The notes: generated by a model from the sequence alone, not told the origin. DNA of 64,000 nucleotides from Pseudochelatococcus contaminans (GCF_014195635.1 NZ_JACICC010000002.1:372001-436000), one strand, 5' to 3'. Shown: positions 41,881-52,807, numbered from the stretch's first letter. Numbers and translations: made by a program.

Positions 41881-42741
41881 ATGACCGCCAAGCAGATGCA
41901 TTTCGACCGCGAGCCTGCGAACCCGGCATCTGCACCCGTCTTGTTGCAGGTTGATGGCGTAGGCAAATCGTTCGGCGGTGTGCGCGCCAACGCGGACGTA
42001 TCATTCGGGCTGCACGCGGGCGAACTGCTGGCTTTGATCGGTCCCAACGGCGCGGGAAAATCAACGCTGTTCAACATGATCAACGGCCAGCTACGCCCGG
42101 ATACCGGCTCCATCATCTTCGACGGGACGGATATAACCGGCCGGTCGCCGCGTGCCATCTGGCGGCTCGGCATCGGCCGGACCTTTCAGGTCGCGCAGCC
42201 CTTCCAGTCGATGACAACGATTGAAAACGTCCAGACCGCGCTACTGTCGCGCGACAGGCGGCTGTTCAACATCGTGTCGCGCGTATCAGATTACGCGCGC
42301 GAAGAGGCGCTGGCGCTACTCGATCTGGTCCAGCTGGCGGATCAGGCCGACAGGCCCTGTAGCGCCATGGCTTATGGCGATATCAAGCGGCTGGAACTGG
42401 CTGTGGCGCTGGCGCATCGCCCCCGCCTGCTGCTGATGGACGAGCCCACTGCCGGCATGGCGCCGCGCGAGCGCATCGATCTGATGGCTTTGACTCGCGA
42501 TCTCGTGCAGCGTCTCGGGACAGCCGTTTTATTCACCGAACATAGCATGGACGTCGTTTTCGGTTATGCCGACCGCATTATTGTCCTGGCGCGCGGACAC
42601 ATCATAGCCGACGACACGCCAGCGGCTATCCGGGAGAACCAGCTTGTCGCGCAGGTATACCTCGGCTCCGGAGCTGCCCTCGGCCAGGATCTGGATGCAG
42701 GCAGAGACATCGACCTCGACCGGCACAGGGAGATATCATGA
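41881..42741 (+). CDS. livG: LivG-type ABC transporter ATPase
   Basis: A 286-residue ABC ATPase of the branched-chain amino acid (HAAT) type. Walker A is GPNGAGKST at residues 54-62, Walker B ends LLLMDEPTAG, and LFTEHSMDVVFGYADRIIVL is the switch region typical of LivG. The ABC signature is unusual: SAMAYGDIKRLELAVALA in place of an LSGGQ- or LAYGQQRR-type motif. The stop overlaps the next gene (ATGA at 42738-42741). No permease or binding-protein gene is in the window, so the transporter it serves lies elsewhere or is lost. The 273-bp gap before it shows no convincing gene. Confidence 0.87.
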   Translation: MTAKQMHFDREPANPASAPVLLQVDGVGKSFGGVRANADVSFGLHAGELLALIGPNGAGKSTLFNMINGQLRPDTGSIIFDGTDITGRSPRAIWRLGIGRTFQVAQPFQSMTTIENVQTALLSRDRRLFNIVSRVSDYAREEALALLDLVQLADQADRPCSAMAYGDIKRLELAVALAHRPRLLLMDEPTAGMAPRERIDLMALTRDLVQRLGTAVLFTEHSMDVVFGYADRIIVLARGHIIADDTPAAIRENQLVAQVYLGSGAALGQDLDAGRDIDLDRHREIS

Positions 42742-43472
42742 CGGCATCCCCTCCCCTATTATCCGTACGCGGTCTGCGCGCATGGTATGGCGCTGCACAA
42801 ATCTTGTTCGACGTCGACCTCGACGTGCAACGTGGAGAAGTCGTCGCCCTGATGGGCCGCAACGGCGCGGGGAAATCGACAACATTTCTATCGTTGATAG
42901 GCCTCGTCACCCGCCGCGCCCGGTCGGCTACTTTTATGGGCAACGATATATCGAGCAGCGAGCCAAATCGCATTGCCCGTCTTGGTATGGGATTTGTGCC
43001 GGAGGATCGGCGCATTTTTACAGACCTGACGGTGGCCGAGAATCTTGAAGTCGGCCGCCAACCTCCCCGTGTCTGGCCCGATGGCACGTCGCTTGCGCCA
43101 TGGACTCCCGAAAGGCTTTTTCGGCTGTTCCCTAATCTGAGCGAAATGGCCGGTCGCGGAGCGGGCCGTATGAGCGGCGGCGAGCAACAGATGTTATCCG
43201 TCGCCCGCACACTGATGGGTAACCCCTATCTGGTTCTGCTTGATGAGCCTTCAGAGGGAATAGCTCCCGTCATCGTCGAGCAAATGGCCGCGGCAATTGT
43301 GGAGCTGAAAGCGCAAGGAGTGAGCATTCTCCTATCCGAGCAAAATCTATATTTCGCATCTCTCGTTGCGGACAGAACATACATTCTGGAAAAAGGCCAA
43401 ATCCAGTTTGCCGGGACCATGGCAGAGATCACAAATAACACCGAAAAAAGAACGGCATTGCTTGGTGCCTAA
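42738..43472 (+). CDS. livF: LivF-type ABC transporter ATPase
   Basis: A 244-residue partner ATPase of the LivG-like protein. Walker A is GRNGAGKST at residues 40-48, the signature is MSGGEQQMLSVARTL, and Walker B is LVLLDEPSEGIAP. The SEGIAP sequence after Walker B and the GMGFVPEDRRIFTDLTVAENL block are typical of LivF. The start overlaps livG. No permease follows; a 12-bp stem hairpin ends the unit. Substrate could be branched-chain amino acids, amides or urea; sequence alone does not decide. Confidence 0.88.
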   Translation: MTASPPLLSVRGLRAWYGAAQILFDVDLDVQRGEVVALMGRNGAGKSTTFLSLIGLVTRRARSATFMGNDISSSEPNRIARLGMGFVPEDRRIFTDLTVAENLEVGRQPPRVWPDGTSLAPWTPERLFRLFPNLSEMAGRGAGRMSGGEQQMLSVARTLMGNPYLVLLDEPSEGIAPVIVEQMAAAIVELKAQGVSILLSEQNLYFASLVADRTYILEKGQIQFAGTMAEITNNTEKRTALLGA

Positions 43473-43486
43473 ATGGCGTTCTTTCC

Positions 43487-43525
43487 GTGAAATCAGAAAA
43501 CTTTATCTTTTAATTCTGATTTCAC
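43487..43525. terminator. hairpin after livF
   Basis: GTGAAATCAGAA and TTCTGATTTCAC form a perfect 12-bp stem around a 15-base A/T-rich loop, 14 bases after the livF stop. No clear T-run follows, so termination would rest on the stem alone. The stem has low GC for this genome. Confidence 0.6.
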
Positions 43526-43594
43526 ATAAGGGACCATCAATATTTCATTGACGATCCCATAAAAAGAACACCCTCATCGAAGTAAAAGTCTATG

Positions 43595-44491
43595 TTAAAA
43601 ATGTAATTTGGGCAAGCCACTCAGATCCTGTTCAGCCAAGCGCTGAAGATAGATACCGTACTGGCTTTTACCAAGCGCCCGCCCTAGTTCCAGAAGCTGT
43701 GTGCTATCGATCAGGCCAAGTCGGAAAGCAATTTCTTCGGGGCAAGCGATCTTGAAGCCCTGCCGCGTTTCGAGCGTGCGAACGAAGCCAGCGGCTTCCA
43801 GCAGTGAATCGGGAGTGCCAGTGTCCAACCATGCGTACCCACGCCCCATGCATGACACCTTGAGCGTTCCCTCTTCCAGATAGAGGCGGTTGAGATCGGT
43901 GATTTCAAGCTCGCCCCGAGCTGAAGGTTTGAGTGTTCGTGCGAGCTGTGGCGCACGGCCATCATAGAAATACAGCCCCGTTACGGCCCAGTTCGACTGA
44001 GGTTTCAGCGGCTTTTCCTCAAGGGAGATCGCGTGGCCAGCCTCGTCAAAGGATACGACGCCGTACCGCTCGGGATCGGTCACGCGATATGCGAATACCG
44101 ATGCCCCGTTGAGATTGGCTGCCGCGTCGCGCAGAAACTCAGGCAAGCCGTGCCCGTAGAACAGGTTATCCCCAAGGATCAGGGCCGAAGGCTCGCCGGC
44201 AACGAACTCCTCACCGATGATGTACGCCTGCGCCAACCCGTCCGGACTGGGCTGCTCCGCGTAGCTCAGAGACAAGCCCCACCGCGCCCCATCACCAAGC
44301 AACGCCTGAAAGCGCGGCAGATCATGCGGGGTCGAGATGATGAGGATATCACGAATGCCGGCAAGCATAAGCGTCGACAGCGGATAATATATCATCGGCT
44401 TGTCATAGACCGGGAGGAGCTGCTTGGACGCCGTAAGCGTGATCGGATGCAGGCGCGTACCGCTGCCACCCGCCAGAATAATGCCCTTCAT
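43595..44491 (-). CDS. rfbA: glucose-1-phosphate thymidylyltransferase
   Basis: RfbA (RmlA) starts dTDP-L-rhamnose synthesis from glucose-1-phosphate and dTTP. The 298-residue protein has the nucleotide-binding loop [10 protein letters not shown] at residues 7-16, [10 protein letters not shown] in the catalytic centre, [20 protein letters not shown] and [16 protein letters not shown] near residue 220. Length is standard. It points away from the other three rhamnose genes and is separated from them by an AT-rich gap and a glycosyltransferase gene, an arrangement less compact than the usual rfbBDAC operon. Confidence 0.96.
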   Translation of the reverse strand: MKGIILAGGSGTRLHPITLTASKQLLPVYDKPMIYYPLSTLMLAGIRDILIISTPHDLPRFQALLGDGARWGLSLSYAEQPSPDGLAQAYIIGEEFVAGEPSALILGDNLFYGHGLPEFLRDAAANLNGASVFAYRVTDPERYGVVSFDEAGHAISLEEKPLKPQSNWAVTGLYFYDGRAPQLARTLKPSARGELEITDLNRLYLEEGTLKVSCMGRGYAWLDTGTPDSLLEAAGFVRTLETRQGFKIACPEEIAFRLGLIDSTQLLELGRALGKSQYGIYLQRLAEQDLSGLPKLHF

Positions 44492-45061
44492 CTGCCCCTC
44501 AACCGTATTCGGAAATCGCCATTTGCGGCGATATAACGCCTCGACTCATATAGAGCAAGATAAAATTGTCGACACAACTTAACCAGAGTGGATATTTATT
44601 AAAATTTATTACTTGTATTGATGCAAGTATTATCAGATTATAAATATAATTACTTGTTATAATTTAAATTAACTTCTTATATTGGCGATTAAATACAAAT
44701 TTTTAGATTGAAAATTAATTATTGCTACTGCGCAGGCTCTGTAATGTCTCTCTTTTTAGTTTCGCTTCTGTCGGGTTTCTGATGGCATGTCGCCAATTTG
44801 TAAATACAAAGCAAAATGATAGTTCCTGTTCATTTATCGCCCTATCGATGACAGCTTAGCCTAATATAATGAATTTTTGCATGCAAATATGCTTGTTTCT
44901 TGGCCAGTCTGCGTGTACGCATGCCCCCGTTTCCTTTATCGTAAGCGGCTTGCAGGCGAAAAATCCAGCGCCTTCCAGATTGCGATATCATCATTGCCAG
45001 GCAATTATTCCTGAAATACAGGTGAAAACTGCCGGAACCGACTGTCCCGAGAGGTGACATC
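44492..45061. other. 570-bp AT-rich gap between rfbA and the GT2 gene
   Basis: No gene is visible. Bases 44581-44700 are about 19% G+C by my count, against about 60% in the genes. The gap holds the divergent promoters of rfbA and the GT2 gene. Such DNA is the type bound by H-NS-like silencers, which in alphaproteobacteria are MucR/Ros proteins (inference). Confidence 0.6.
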
Positions 45062-47002
45062 TTGAACCAGAAGCCGTCCACGACTCTCCTTGCGAGGTTT
45101 GGGAGATTGAAATCGTTAGCGCGCATTGTCCGGCTCGGGTCCAGGCGCCTTGCATCGCCCGGCGACATTCCCCGACTTACACGTCGCACAATCGCGCTCT
45201 ATCGGGAAGGTGGCTGGCCTTTGCTGCGCGGGCTCATCGCCCGGGATGCAGCGCTGCTCGACGCCCATCTGGATGGAAGAGGGTACGACAAATGGGTCAA
45301 CCTGTATGACACCTTCACGCCCGCGCAACAGGAAACGCTACGCCACGACGCGGCAAACCTGGCAAGATCTCCGCTCATCTCGATTATTATGCCGGTGTAC
45401 AATCCCCCGCAACGATTTATCGAGGCAGCGATCAACAGCGTCCGCGCGCAGATATATCCGCATTGGGAATTATGTATCGCCGACGACGCCTCGACTGCAC
45501 CGCATGTCCGCGAGATCCTGGAACATCATCGGCAACGCGATAAACGTATCAAGATCGTGTATCGCCCCCAAAACGGCCATATCGCACAGGCATCCAATTC
45601 GGCGCTTGAGTTGGCAACGGGCGACTGGATCGCGATGCTTGATCACGACGACCTGTTGCGCCCGCACGCGCTATATGAAGTCGCAGCCGAGATTAATCGG
45701 CACCCCGACGCAACTGTCATCTATAGTGACGAAGACAAGATCGACGAGAATGGACATCGTTTCGATCCTTTCTTCAAGCCGGATTACAGCCCGGAAACAC
45801 TGCTGACGATGAATTACCTCAACCACCTGACTGTCCACCGCACGCAACTTGTCCGGCAGGCGGGCGGATGGCGGGTCGGATTCGAAGGCAGTCAGGATTA
45901 TGACCTGAACCTTCGTATTCTCGAACATGTGCGGCCCACCACCGTCCGCCATATTCCGAAAATATTGTATCACTGGCGGGCCATCCAGGGCTCAACCGCA
46001 ACGTCAGTGGCGGAAAAGCCCTACACTTGGGAAATCGGGCGGCACGCGATCCAGGAGCACCTGGCGCGAACCGGGGTTGCGGCGACGGTCGAGCCCGCGC
46101 CCGCAACCCCGTTTTACCGGATTCGCCCTGCAATCCCACAGCCCGCGCCCATGGTGAGCCTCATCATACCGACGCGCGACGGCGTCGATCATCTGCGCAA
46201 GTGTATCGAATCAATTCGAGGCAAAACAACTTACCGCCCATATGAAATCATCGTCGTGGACAATGGATCGACCGACCCGGAGGCGCTCGATTACCTCGCA
46301 AGCATCGCCTGCTACGATAACGTCAGGATATTGCGGCACGACGCTCCATTCAATTACTCTGAAATTAATAATATTGCTGTGAGAGAAGCCAGGGGGCCGA
46401 TCGTCGGTCTGATCAACAACGACATCGAAGTCATTTCCCCCGAGTGGTTGTCAGAAATGGTCGGCTGGGCATCCCTGCCGCAAATTGGCTGTGTCGGCGC
46501 TAAACTGCTGTACGGGAACGATACCATTCAACATGCCGGAGTGATTCTAGGATTGAATGGCGTCGCCGGTCATTCGCACAAATACGCCGATCGCAACACT
46601 CCGGGCTATGCCTGTCGCCTGAAGGTGTCGCAGAATCTGTCGGCCGTCACGGCCGCATGCCTGCTGGTCCGCAAGGAGACATACGAAGCCGTCGGCGGAC
46701 TGGATGAAACCCACCTGAAAGTGGCTTTCAACGATGTCGACTTCTGCCTTAAAGTTCGCGAAGCGGGCTATCGGAATCTCTGGACGCCGTTCGCCGAACT
46801 CTATCATCATGAGAGCCTTTCGCGCGGAGCGGAGGACAATCCGGAGAAGCTGGCGCGGTTCAAAAGCGAGGTCAGGACAATGCAAAGCAGGTGGGGAGAC
46901 AAGCTGCTGGTGGACCCATATTATTCTCCCAACCTGACAATTGGGCGCGAGGATTTCTCGCTATCTTTTCCCCCACGCGTCATGACAGTCGATAAACGAT
47001 GA
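45062..47002 (+). CDS. double-domain GT2 glycosyltransferase
   Basis: A 646-residue enzyme with two GT-A domains. The first runs from about 105 to 340, opening with LISIIMPVYNPPQRFIEAAI and carrying the metal-binding DHDD near residue 194. The second runs from about 365 to 640, opening with MVSLIIPTRDGVDHLRKCIE and carrying a NND motif in VGLINNDIEVISPEWL. Tandem GT2 proteins of this design build rhamnan or O-antigen backbones. No membrane helix is visible. The start is the TTG at 45062, supported by GAGAGGTGA five bases upstream. AT-rich gaps flank the gene on both sides, so it may have arrived separately. Confidence 0.88.
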   Translation: MNQKPSTTLLARFGRLKSLARIVRLGSRRLASPGDIPRLTRRTIALYREGGWPLLRGLIARDAALLDAHLDGRGYDKWVNLYDTFTPAQQETLRHDAANLARSPLISIIMPVYNPPQRFIEAAINSVRAQIYPHWELCIADDASTAPHVREILEHHRQRDKRIKIVYRPQNGHIAQASNSALELATGDWIAMLDHDDLLRPHALYEVAAEINRHPDATVIYSDEDKIDENGHRFDPFFKPDYSPETLLTMNYLNHLTVHRTQLVRQAGGWRVGFEGSQDYDLNLRILEHVRPTTVRHIPKILYHWRAIQGSTATSVAEKPYTWEIGRHAIQEHLARTGVAATVEPAPATPFYRIRPAIPQPAPMVSLIIPTRDGVDHLRKCIESIRGKTTYRPYEIIVVDNGSTDPEALDYLASIACYDNVRILRHDAPFNYSEINNIAVREARGPIVGLINNDIEVISPEWLSEMVGWASLPQIGCVGAKLLYGNDTIQHAGVILGLNGVAGHSHKYADRNTPGYACRLKVSQNLSAVTAACLLVRKETYEAVGGLDETHLKVAFNDVDFCLKVREAGYRNLWTPFAELYHHESLSRGAEDNPEKLARFKSEVRTMQSRWGDKLLVDPYYSPNLTIGREDFSLSFPPRVMTVDKR

Positions 47003-47379
47003 GAGTCACGACATATATGTCGCAATAAAAAATTCATATCGATAATAAACACCAAAAAAATTTTCAGATAACACCGCTGAGATATAATAAATAATGCAAA
47101 TTAAATTATTTAAACAAATTATAATGAATTAATTTTAAAAGAATTTCTAATACAATATTTTATAATTTTTATTTTTTATTGATTTTTAAAATCAAATACT
47201 GCATATTTATAATATGCTACGAAATATAACTTTATATTTTATGATTTCTGTTTTTGATTTCTGCGTGGCGCGAATTAGGATTGCAAATCTGACGCGAATG
47301 TCGCAAGAAATATCCAACCTGAAAGGGCGCGGATCGCCTGCTGGCCTCCGCCCCATCCCTGACTTTACGAGGACTGTGA
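47003..47379. other. 377-bp extremely AT-rich gap before rfbC
   Basis: Bases 47041-47220 are about 16% G+C by my count (28 of 180), by far the lowest in the window. No gene is visible. It should carry the promoter of rfbCBD. The composition is that of foreign or silenced DNA. Confidence 0.65.
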
Positions 47380-47934
47380 ATGCCTGCTGTTCGCCAACTG
47401 GATATTCCGGATGTGCTTGAGATCAAGCCGAAAGTATTTGGCGATGATCGTGGGTTCTTTTCGGAGACGTTCAACTCCAACAAGTTCCGTGAAAAAGGCA
47501 TCACTCTGGACTGGGTTCAGGATAATCAATCGCTGTCGCGTGAAAAATATACCCTACGGGGCCTTCATTATCAGGAGCCGCCGTTCGCTCAGGCCAAACT
47601 CGTGCGCGTGTTGCGCGGGCGAATCCTCGATGTTGCCGTGGATATCCGCAAGGATTCACCGACTTTCAGGCAGTGGGTGACCCTTGAATTGTCAGCGGAA
47701 GAATTCAACCAGATCCTGGTGCCGATCGGATTCGCCCATGGTTTCCTGACGCTCGAACCGGACACCGAAGTCCTTTATAAGGTCTCCGCGCCATACTCCG
47801 CCGCTCATGACCGCTCCATTCGTTTTGACGATCCCGACATCGCGGTTCAATGGCCTCTGGCTGACCATGCGCCGGTGCTGTCTACCAAGGATGCAGCCGC
47901 ACCGGTGTTACGCGAGATTGCCGTACCGTTCTGA
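47380..47934 (+). CDS. rfbC: dTDP-4-dehydrorhamnose 3,5-epimerase
   Basis: RfbC (RmlC) epimerises the keto sugar in the third step of dTDP-L-rhamnose synthesis. The 184 residues include [12 protein letters not shown], the catalytic H63 in [37 protein letters not shown] and the active-site tyrosine in [10 protein letters not shown] near residue 133. It is a cupin fold of normal length. The gene follows the AT-rich gap and leads a run with rfbB and rfbD on the same strand, 47 bases before rfbB. Confidence 0.96.
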   Translation: MPAVRQLDIPDVLEIKPKVFGDDRGFFSETFNSNKFREKGITLDWVQDNQSLSREKYTLRGLHYQEPPFAQAKLVRVLRGRILDVAVDIRKDSPTFRQWVTLELSAEEFNQILVPIGFAHGFLTLEPDTEVLYKVSAPYSAAHDRSIRFDDPDIAVQWPLADHAPVLSTKDAAAPVLREIAVPF

Positions 47935-47981
47935 TTGACCCGCCGCGTGCATGCGCATTCTGCCGTATCGGGAGGCTTCCC

Positions 47982-49073
47982 ATGAAAATACTCGTCACCG
48001 GAGGCGCAGGCTTCATCGGTTCTGCTGTTTGCCGCCATCTGATCGGGAATACGGACCATTCGGCGGTCAATCTCGACAAGCTGACTTACGCCGCATCGTT
48101 GTCATCGCTTGAGTCCATTCAGGATTCACCACGTTACCGCTTCGTCAAGGGCGACATCCTCGACCGGGAACTGGTGCGCACCCTGCTGCGGTCGCATGAC
48201 ATCGACGCCATCATGCATCTGGCGGCGGAGAGTCATGTCGATCGCTCCATTGACGGTCCGGGTGATTTCATCAGCACGAACATCGTCGGCACCTATGCCC
48301 TGCTTGAAGAAGCCCGTGCATACTGGAGCGAACTGAGCGCCGAGAGGCGCGAGGCATTTCGCTTCCATCATATCTCTACCGACGAAGTATATGGTGACTT
48401 GCCGCTCGACGATTCGCTGTTCACAGAAGACACGCCCTACGCGCCTTCCTCGCCGTATTCGGCCTCCAAGGCATCGTCTGACCACCTTGCGAATGCGTGG
48501 TACCACACCTATGGCCTGCCCGTGGTGTTGTCGAACTGCTCCAACAATTACGGGCCATTCCACTTCCCCGAGAAGCTCATTCCGCTTGTGATTCTGAATG
48601 GGCTGGAGGGCAAGCACCTCCCGGTTTATGGACGTGGCGAGAACGTTCGCGACTGGCTGTTCGTCGAGGATCACGCGCGCGCGCTGGAACTGGTGGTGAC
48701 CCGTGGTGTGCCCGGCCGCTCCTATAATATCGGCGGGCGCAATGAGCGATCCAATCTCGCCGTGGTCGAGACGATCTGCGATGAGCTGGACCAACTGTCG
48801 CCACTGGCGAACGGCCAACCGCGCCGCTCGCTGATTGATTTCGTCACCGACCGTCCCGGCCACGATCTGCGCTATGCCATTGATGCGTCGCGCATCGAGC
48901 GGGAGCTTGGCTGGAAGGCGCAGGAAACGTTCGATACCGGACTTCGCCGGACTGTCCGCTGGTATCTCGACAATGAAGCTTGGTGGCAACCGATTCGCGA
49001 GCGCTATGCCGGTCAAAGGCTTGGCGTGAAGACTGCCGCGCGCGTCGAAACAACGAAAGACGCAGCGCCATGA
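47982..49073 (+). CDS. rfbB: dTDP-glucose 4,6-dehydratase
   Basis: RfbB (RmlB) makes the 4-keto-6-deoxy sugar in the second step. The NAD loop is [14 protein letters not shown] at residues 7-20. Catalytic residues are visible: T133, D134 and E135 in ISTDEVYG, and Y159-xxx-K163 in [26 protein letters not shown] is the substrate block. Length 363 is typical. A GGGAGG ribosome site lies six bases before the ATG. The stop overlaps rfbD by four bases (ATGA at 49070-49073). Confidence 0.96.
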   Translation: MKILVTGGAGFIGSAVCRHLIGNTDHSAVNLDKLTYAASLSSLESIQDSPRYRFVKGDILDRELVRTLLRSHDIDAIMHLAAESHVDRSIDGPGDFISTNIVGTYALLEEARAYWSELSAERREAFRFHHISTDEVYGDLPLDDSLFTEDTPYAPSSPYSASKASSDHLANAWYHTYGLPVVLSNCSNNYGPFHFPEKLIPLVILNGLEGKHLPVYGRGENVRDWLFVEDHARALELVVTRGVPGRSYNIGGRNERSNLAVVETICDELDQLSPLANGQPRRSLIDFVTDRPGHDLRYAIDASRIERELGWKAQETFDTGLRRTVRWYLDNEAWWQPIRERYAGQRLGVKTAARVETTKDAAP

Positions 49074-49948
49074 AACTTTTTGTCTCCGGCCGCGAAGGCC
49101 AGCTTGCGCGTTCGCTGCTGGCATTGTCCGCCGCTGATGTCGACGTGGTGGCAATTGGCCGCCCTGAACTCGACATCACGGATCGCGCATCGATTGAGCG
49201 AGCGCTTGACGCTCATAAACCGGATATCGTGGTGAACGCGGCAGCTTATACTGCGGTTGATCGCGCTGAAAGCGAGCGGGATCAGGCCTTTGCCATCAAC
49301 CGCGATGGAGCGGAGAACGTGGCGTTGGCGGCTGCCGAAGCCGGCCTGCCCGTCATTCACGTATCCACGGATTACGTGTTTTCCGGTAGTGCCGATGGCT
49401 GGCGGCACGAGCAGGATCCAACTGGTCCGCAGAACGTTTATGGCGCCTCCAAGCTTGCCGGGGAGCAGGCCGTTGCGGCTGCAAATCCGGCACACGCGAT
49501 CCTGCGCACAGCATGGGTCTATAGCCCCTATGGCGGCAATTTTCTGAAGACCATGCTGCGGCTTGCCGGCGATCGGGAGCGGGTCGGTGTCGTTGCCGAT
49601 CAGTTCGGCACGCCGACCTATGCGCCGGACATCGCCGAGGCGATTTTGGTAGCAGCGCGCGCCATTGTGGCCGATCCGCAAAACAGCGATCTGCAAGGTG
49701 TGTTCCACCTCACGGCGCAAGGTGAGGCCAACTGGGCTGATTTTGCGCGTGAGATCTTCCGCCAATCGGCCGCGCGCGGTGGGCCTTCAGCAGCGGTAGA
49801 CGCCATCACCACGGCGGATTATCCGACGCCTGCCCGGCGCCCGGCCAATTCACGTCTGGACACGACGCGCTTCGCGACATCTTTCGGGCACAAGTTGCCG
49901 GACTGGCGCGATGGTGTCGCACGCTGCCTTGCCGCATTGGGTGACTGA
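49070..49948 (+). CDS. rfbD: dTDP-4-dehydrorhamnose reductase
   Basis: RfbD (RmlD) makes the final reduction to dTDP-L-rhamnose. The ATG at 49070 overlaps rfbB and gives a 292-residue protein starting [16 protein letters not shown]; the frame is open to 48980, but that part is rfbB shadow. Marks are [25 protein letters not shown], the catalytic Y124-xxx-K128 in NVYGASK and [15 protein letters not shown]. The RgpF-like gene begins 2 bases after the stop. Confidence 0.96.
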   Translation: MKLFVSGREGQLARSLLALSAADVDVVAIGRPELDITDRASIERALDAHKPDIVVNAAAYTAVDRAESERDQAFAINRDGAENVALAAAEAGLPVIHVSTDYVFSGSADGWRHEQDPTGPQNVYGASKLAGEQAVAAANPAHAILRTAWVYSPYGGNFLKTMLRLAGDRERVGVVADQFGTPTYAPDIAEAILVAARAIVADPQNSDLQGVFHLTAQGEANWADFAREIFRQSAARGGPSAAVDAITTADYPTPARRPANSRLDTTRFATSFGHKLPDWRDGVARCLAALGD

Positions 49949-49950
49949 TC

Positions 49951-50916
49951 GTGATGGCCGCGTCGGAGCTGCCGCCACTGATCTTTGTCCATGTACACTA
50001 TCCCGATATCTGGGAAGAAATGGCACGGGACATCGCCAGCGCAGTCAATGTTCCATTTGGGCTGGTATTGACCCATTGCGGGCAAAGCACGCTGGCGAAG
50101 CCGGATACACCTTACCTTGTCGATTACCGTGAAATCGTTGTGCAGAATCGTGGGCGGGATGTATTGCCCTTCCTCACGGCCTTGCGCGGGGATCTGCCAC
50201 CTTATGACATTGGCCTGAAGTTGCACACCAAACGCTCGCCTCATCGTGACGATGGAGCCGAGTGGCGGCGTTTTTTGACACGCTCGCTCCTGTCGCGTGG
50301 CGGTAATGGGCCGGGGCCGATGGCTCTACAGACGCTGCGCACAGAGCCACATCTTGGTCTGATTGCACCGGAGGGACATTTGCTTCCGCTGCAAGGGCGT
50401 CTGGCGCTCAATGAAAAGCCCATGGCGGCCATGTTGTCGGCGCTCGGCATTTTCATGCGCACAAGTGAACTGCATGAAGGCCGCTTTGCCGCCAGTACGA
50501 TGTTCTGGTTCCGGGCGGAAGCATTGTCACCATTTAGTGCCGCTGAGCTGGATCCGCTTTTCGAGAACGAAGCCGCCCAGCTCGACGGCACCGCCGCCCA
50601 CGCCGCAGAGCGGTTATTCGTCAAAGTGTGCGAAAGTCAGGGATTTGCCGCCAGTTCCATGGAGGCCCTGCCAGCCATCATTTGCGCCGGAGACGAGCAA
50701 CGGGGGATGAATACACTGGATCGCGACACTTTGCGAAATCTGACAGACGCCGCCATCAGCACGGCTGCCAATCCGTTTTCCCTTCCAATGGCGGACTTCT
50801 GGTCTCGTCACAGGCGACTGCTGCGTCTGGCGCACCTCACTTATCGCCGCGTGCCTCCGCCTCTATGGCGCGCGATGCGCCGGCTGGTCCGGCGCTATGC
50901 CTCGCGCCACGCCTGA
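49951..50916 (+). CDS. RgpF-like rhamnan synthesis protein
   Basis: A 321-residue protein resembling RgpF (rhamnan synthesis F) proteins. Matching blocks are [13 protein letters not shown] at the N-terminus, [14 protein letters not shown] near residue 72, and [12 protein letters not shown] near 90. RgpF-type proteins act in the assembly of rhamnose-containing cell-wall polysaccharides. The gene starts with GTG at 49951, followed by ATG as the second codon, and lies two bases after rfbD, so it is co-transcribed with the rhamnose genes and probably uses their product. C-terminal residues are basic. Confidence 0.83.
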   Translation: MMAASELPPLIFVHVHYPDIWEEMARDIASAVNVPFGLVLTHCGQSTLAKPDTPYLVDYREIVVQNRGRDVLPFLTALRGDLPPYDIGLKLHTKRSPHRDDGAEWRRFLTRSLLSRGGNGPGPMALQTLRTEPHLGLIAPEGHLLPLQGRLALNEKPMAAMLSALGIFMRTSELHEGRFAASTMFWFRAEALSPFSAAELDPLFENEAAQLDGTAAHAAERLFVKVCESQGFAASSMEALPAIICAGDEQRGMNTLDRDTLRNLTDAAISTAANPFSLPMADFWSRHRRLLRLAHLTYRRVPPPLWRAMRRLVRRYASRHA

Positions 50917-51086
50917 CGCTACGACAGGCGCCAAGAGCATCGCGCACTCTGTCGTTGCCGGCGAACAATCATTGCGGATCGTCGCTTGCGCGGCGCCGAC
51001 GGGGCGGTTATCTCATCAATAGCAAAAGTAGCGTCGGCAACCGGCGTCTGCATATAAAAAGCCGCCACGGGAGAGAAGGGCTGCGT

Positions 51087-51953
51087 ATGAGCGCGCATAT
51101 TTCATCTGAACCGATTGCAAGCGGCCCGGCCCGGCGCAAACCCGTGACACCGCCGGACATTGCCGGTCGCAAGGGCGGCGAACCGATTGTGTGCCTTACC
51201 GCTTACACGACGCCGGTTGCCCGCATGGTGGATGATCATTGCGATGTCGTGCTCGTCGGTGACAGTGTCGGCATGGTGCTGCATGGCCTGCCCTCGACAC
51301 TCGGCGTCACGCTCGACATGATGATCATGCATGCGCAAGCTGTGCGGCGCGGCGTTCGCCATGCGCTTGTCGTAGTCGACATGCCCTTCGGCAGCTATGA
51401 GGAAAGTCCGGCGCAGGCGTTTCGCAATGCTGCCCGCATCATGGCCGAGACGGATTGCGCCGCCGTCAAGATCGAGGGCGGTGTGGCCATGGCGGAAACG
51501 ATCCGCTTTCTCGTCGCGCGCGGTGTTCCGGTCATGGCGCATGTCGGGCTGACGCCACAAGCCGTCAATGCCTTTGGCGGGTATGTGGTTCAGGGGCGCG
51601 GTGAGGATGCCGGGCGCGTGCTGGCGGATGCCCAGGCTGTCTCGGACGCCGGGGCGTTCGCCGTCGTGCTGGAGAAGATCACCGCCCCGCTGGCAGACAG
51701 GATCACATGCGACGTGGCGATACCGACCATCGGCATCGGCGCATCGCCGGCCTGTGACGGCCAGATCCTCGTCGTCGATGACGTACTGGGCCTGTTTCAG
51801 GATTTCAGGCCGCGCTTCGTCAAGCGCTATGCCGAGCTTGGAGCCGATGCGGATACCGCTATCGCCGCCTATGCTGCGGATGTTCGGGCGCGGCGTTTTC
51901 CCGCCGCCGAACATCTCTTCGACGCGCCCTCCCCCACGGGTGAGCCGGCATGA
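51087..51953 (+). CDS. panB: 3-methyl-2-oxobutanoate hydroxymethyltransferase
   Basis: PanB makes ketopantoate from 2-ketoisovalerate and methylene-THF, the first step to pantothenate. From the ATG at 51087 the protein has 288 residues. Signatures are [37 protein letters not shown], the metal Asp in [17 protein letters not shown] and [16 protein letters not shown] precedes the start. The frame is open from 50628, but that part overlaps the RgpF-like gene. The stop overlaps panC by four bases. Confidence 0.97.
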   Translation: MSAHISSEPIASGPARRKPVTPPDIAGRKGGEPIVCLTAYTTPVARMVDDHCDVVLVGDSVGMVLHGLPSTLGVTLDMMIMHAQAVRRGVRHALVVVDMPFGSYEESPAQAFRNAARIMAETDCAAVKIEGGVAMAETIRFLVARGVPVMAHVGLTPQAVNAFGGYVVQGRGEDAGRVLADAQAVSDAGAFAVVLEKITAPLADRITCDVAIPTIGIGASPACDGQILVVDDVLGLFQDFRPRFVKRYAELGADADTAIAAYAADVRARRFPAAEHLFDAPSPTGEPA

Positions 51954-52807
51954 GTCTCGCCATCGTCCGCTCGCCTGCAACGCTGCGTTCCGTGGTGACG
52001 CGCTGGAAGCGCGCCGGAGACAGCGTCGCGGTGGTGCCGACGATGGGCGCGCTGCATGAAGGGCACCTCTCGCTCGTGCGTGCGGCGCGCGGGCTGGCGA
52101 CGCGGGTGATCGTGACACTGTTCGTTAACCCCAAGCAGTTCAACGACGCTGGCGATCTCGCGAATTATCCGCGCACCGAACAGACCGATGCTGCCAAGCT
52201 GACACCGCTTGGCATCGACGTGCTCTATGCCCCTGACGCAGCAGCGATGTATCCGGCGGGTTTTTCCACCACGGTATCGGTAACAGGTGTCAGCGAAGGC
52301 TTGTGCGGCGGGCATCGCCCCGGCCATTTCGACGGGGTCGCAACCGTGGTGAGCAAGCTGCTGCTGCAAACGGGTGCGGATGTGGCGCTGTTTGGAGAGA
52401 AGGATTTCCAGCAGTTGCAGGTCATCCGTCGGCTCGTGCGCGATCTCGATATTCCGGTGGATGTGCGCGGCCTCCCCACCGTGCGCGAAGCGGACGGATT
52501 GGCCATGTCGTCGCGCAATCGCCGCCTCTCTCCTGAACGACGTAAAACTGCCGCGCAACTTTTCCGCATTCTCTCAGCCGCCGCCGACAAGCTGTCGGCG
52601 GGCGAGATGGCGCAACCTGTTATCGCCGAGGCGCGCGCCGCCTTGCTTGCGGCAGGTTTCGGATCGGTTGAATATCTGGAGTTGCGCGGCGAGAGCGACC
52701 TTGCGCCTCTCACGCATGCCGATACACCGGCGCGTTTGCTCGCTGCAGTTTGGCTCGATGACGTCCGTCTTATCGACAATGTCGCCGTCAAGGCATCTTC
52801 AAGTTGA
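51950..52807 (+). CDS. panC: pantothenate synthetase
   Basis: PanC joins pantoate and beta-alanine with ATP. The 285 residues carry the ATP-binding [16 protein letters not shown] (HxGH at 36-39), [37 protein letters not shown] and the KMSKS-like [12 protein letters not shown]. All blocks are in normal order and length. The start overlaps panB (ATGA at 51950-51953). No aspartate decarboxylase gene is in the window. Confidence 0.97.
   Translation: MSLAIVRSPATLRSVVTRWKRAGDSVAVVPTMGALHEGHLSLVRAARGLATRVIVTLFVNPKQFNDAGDLANYPRTEQTDAAKLTPLGIDVLYAPDAAAMYPAGFSTTVSVTGVSEGLCGGHRPGHFDGVATVVSKLLLQTGADVALFGEKDFQQLQVIRRLVRDLDIPVDVRGLPTVREADGLAMSSRNRRLSPERRKTAAQLFRILSAAADKLSAGEMAQPVIAEARAALLAAGFGSVEYLELRGESDLAPLTHADTPARLLAAVWLDDVRLIDNVAVKASSS

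Noticed and set aside
47214-47420. Small ORF before rfbC
   Set aside because: It runs through the AT-rich gap into rfbC in another frame and has no ribosome site or similarity.
49070-49080. A long rfbD start at 48980
   Set aside because: The extra 30 residues are the shadow of rfbB in another frame, and the ATG at 49070 forms the usual ATGA overlap.
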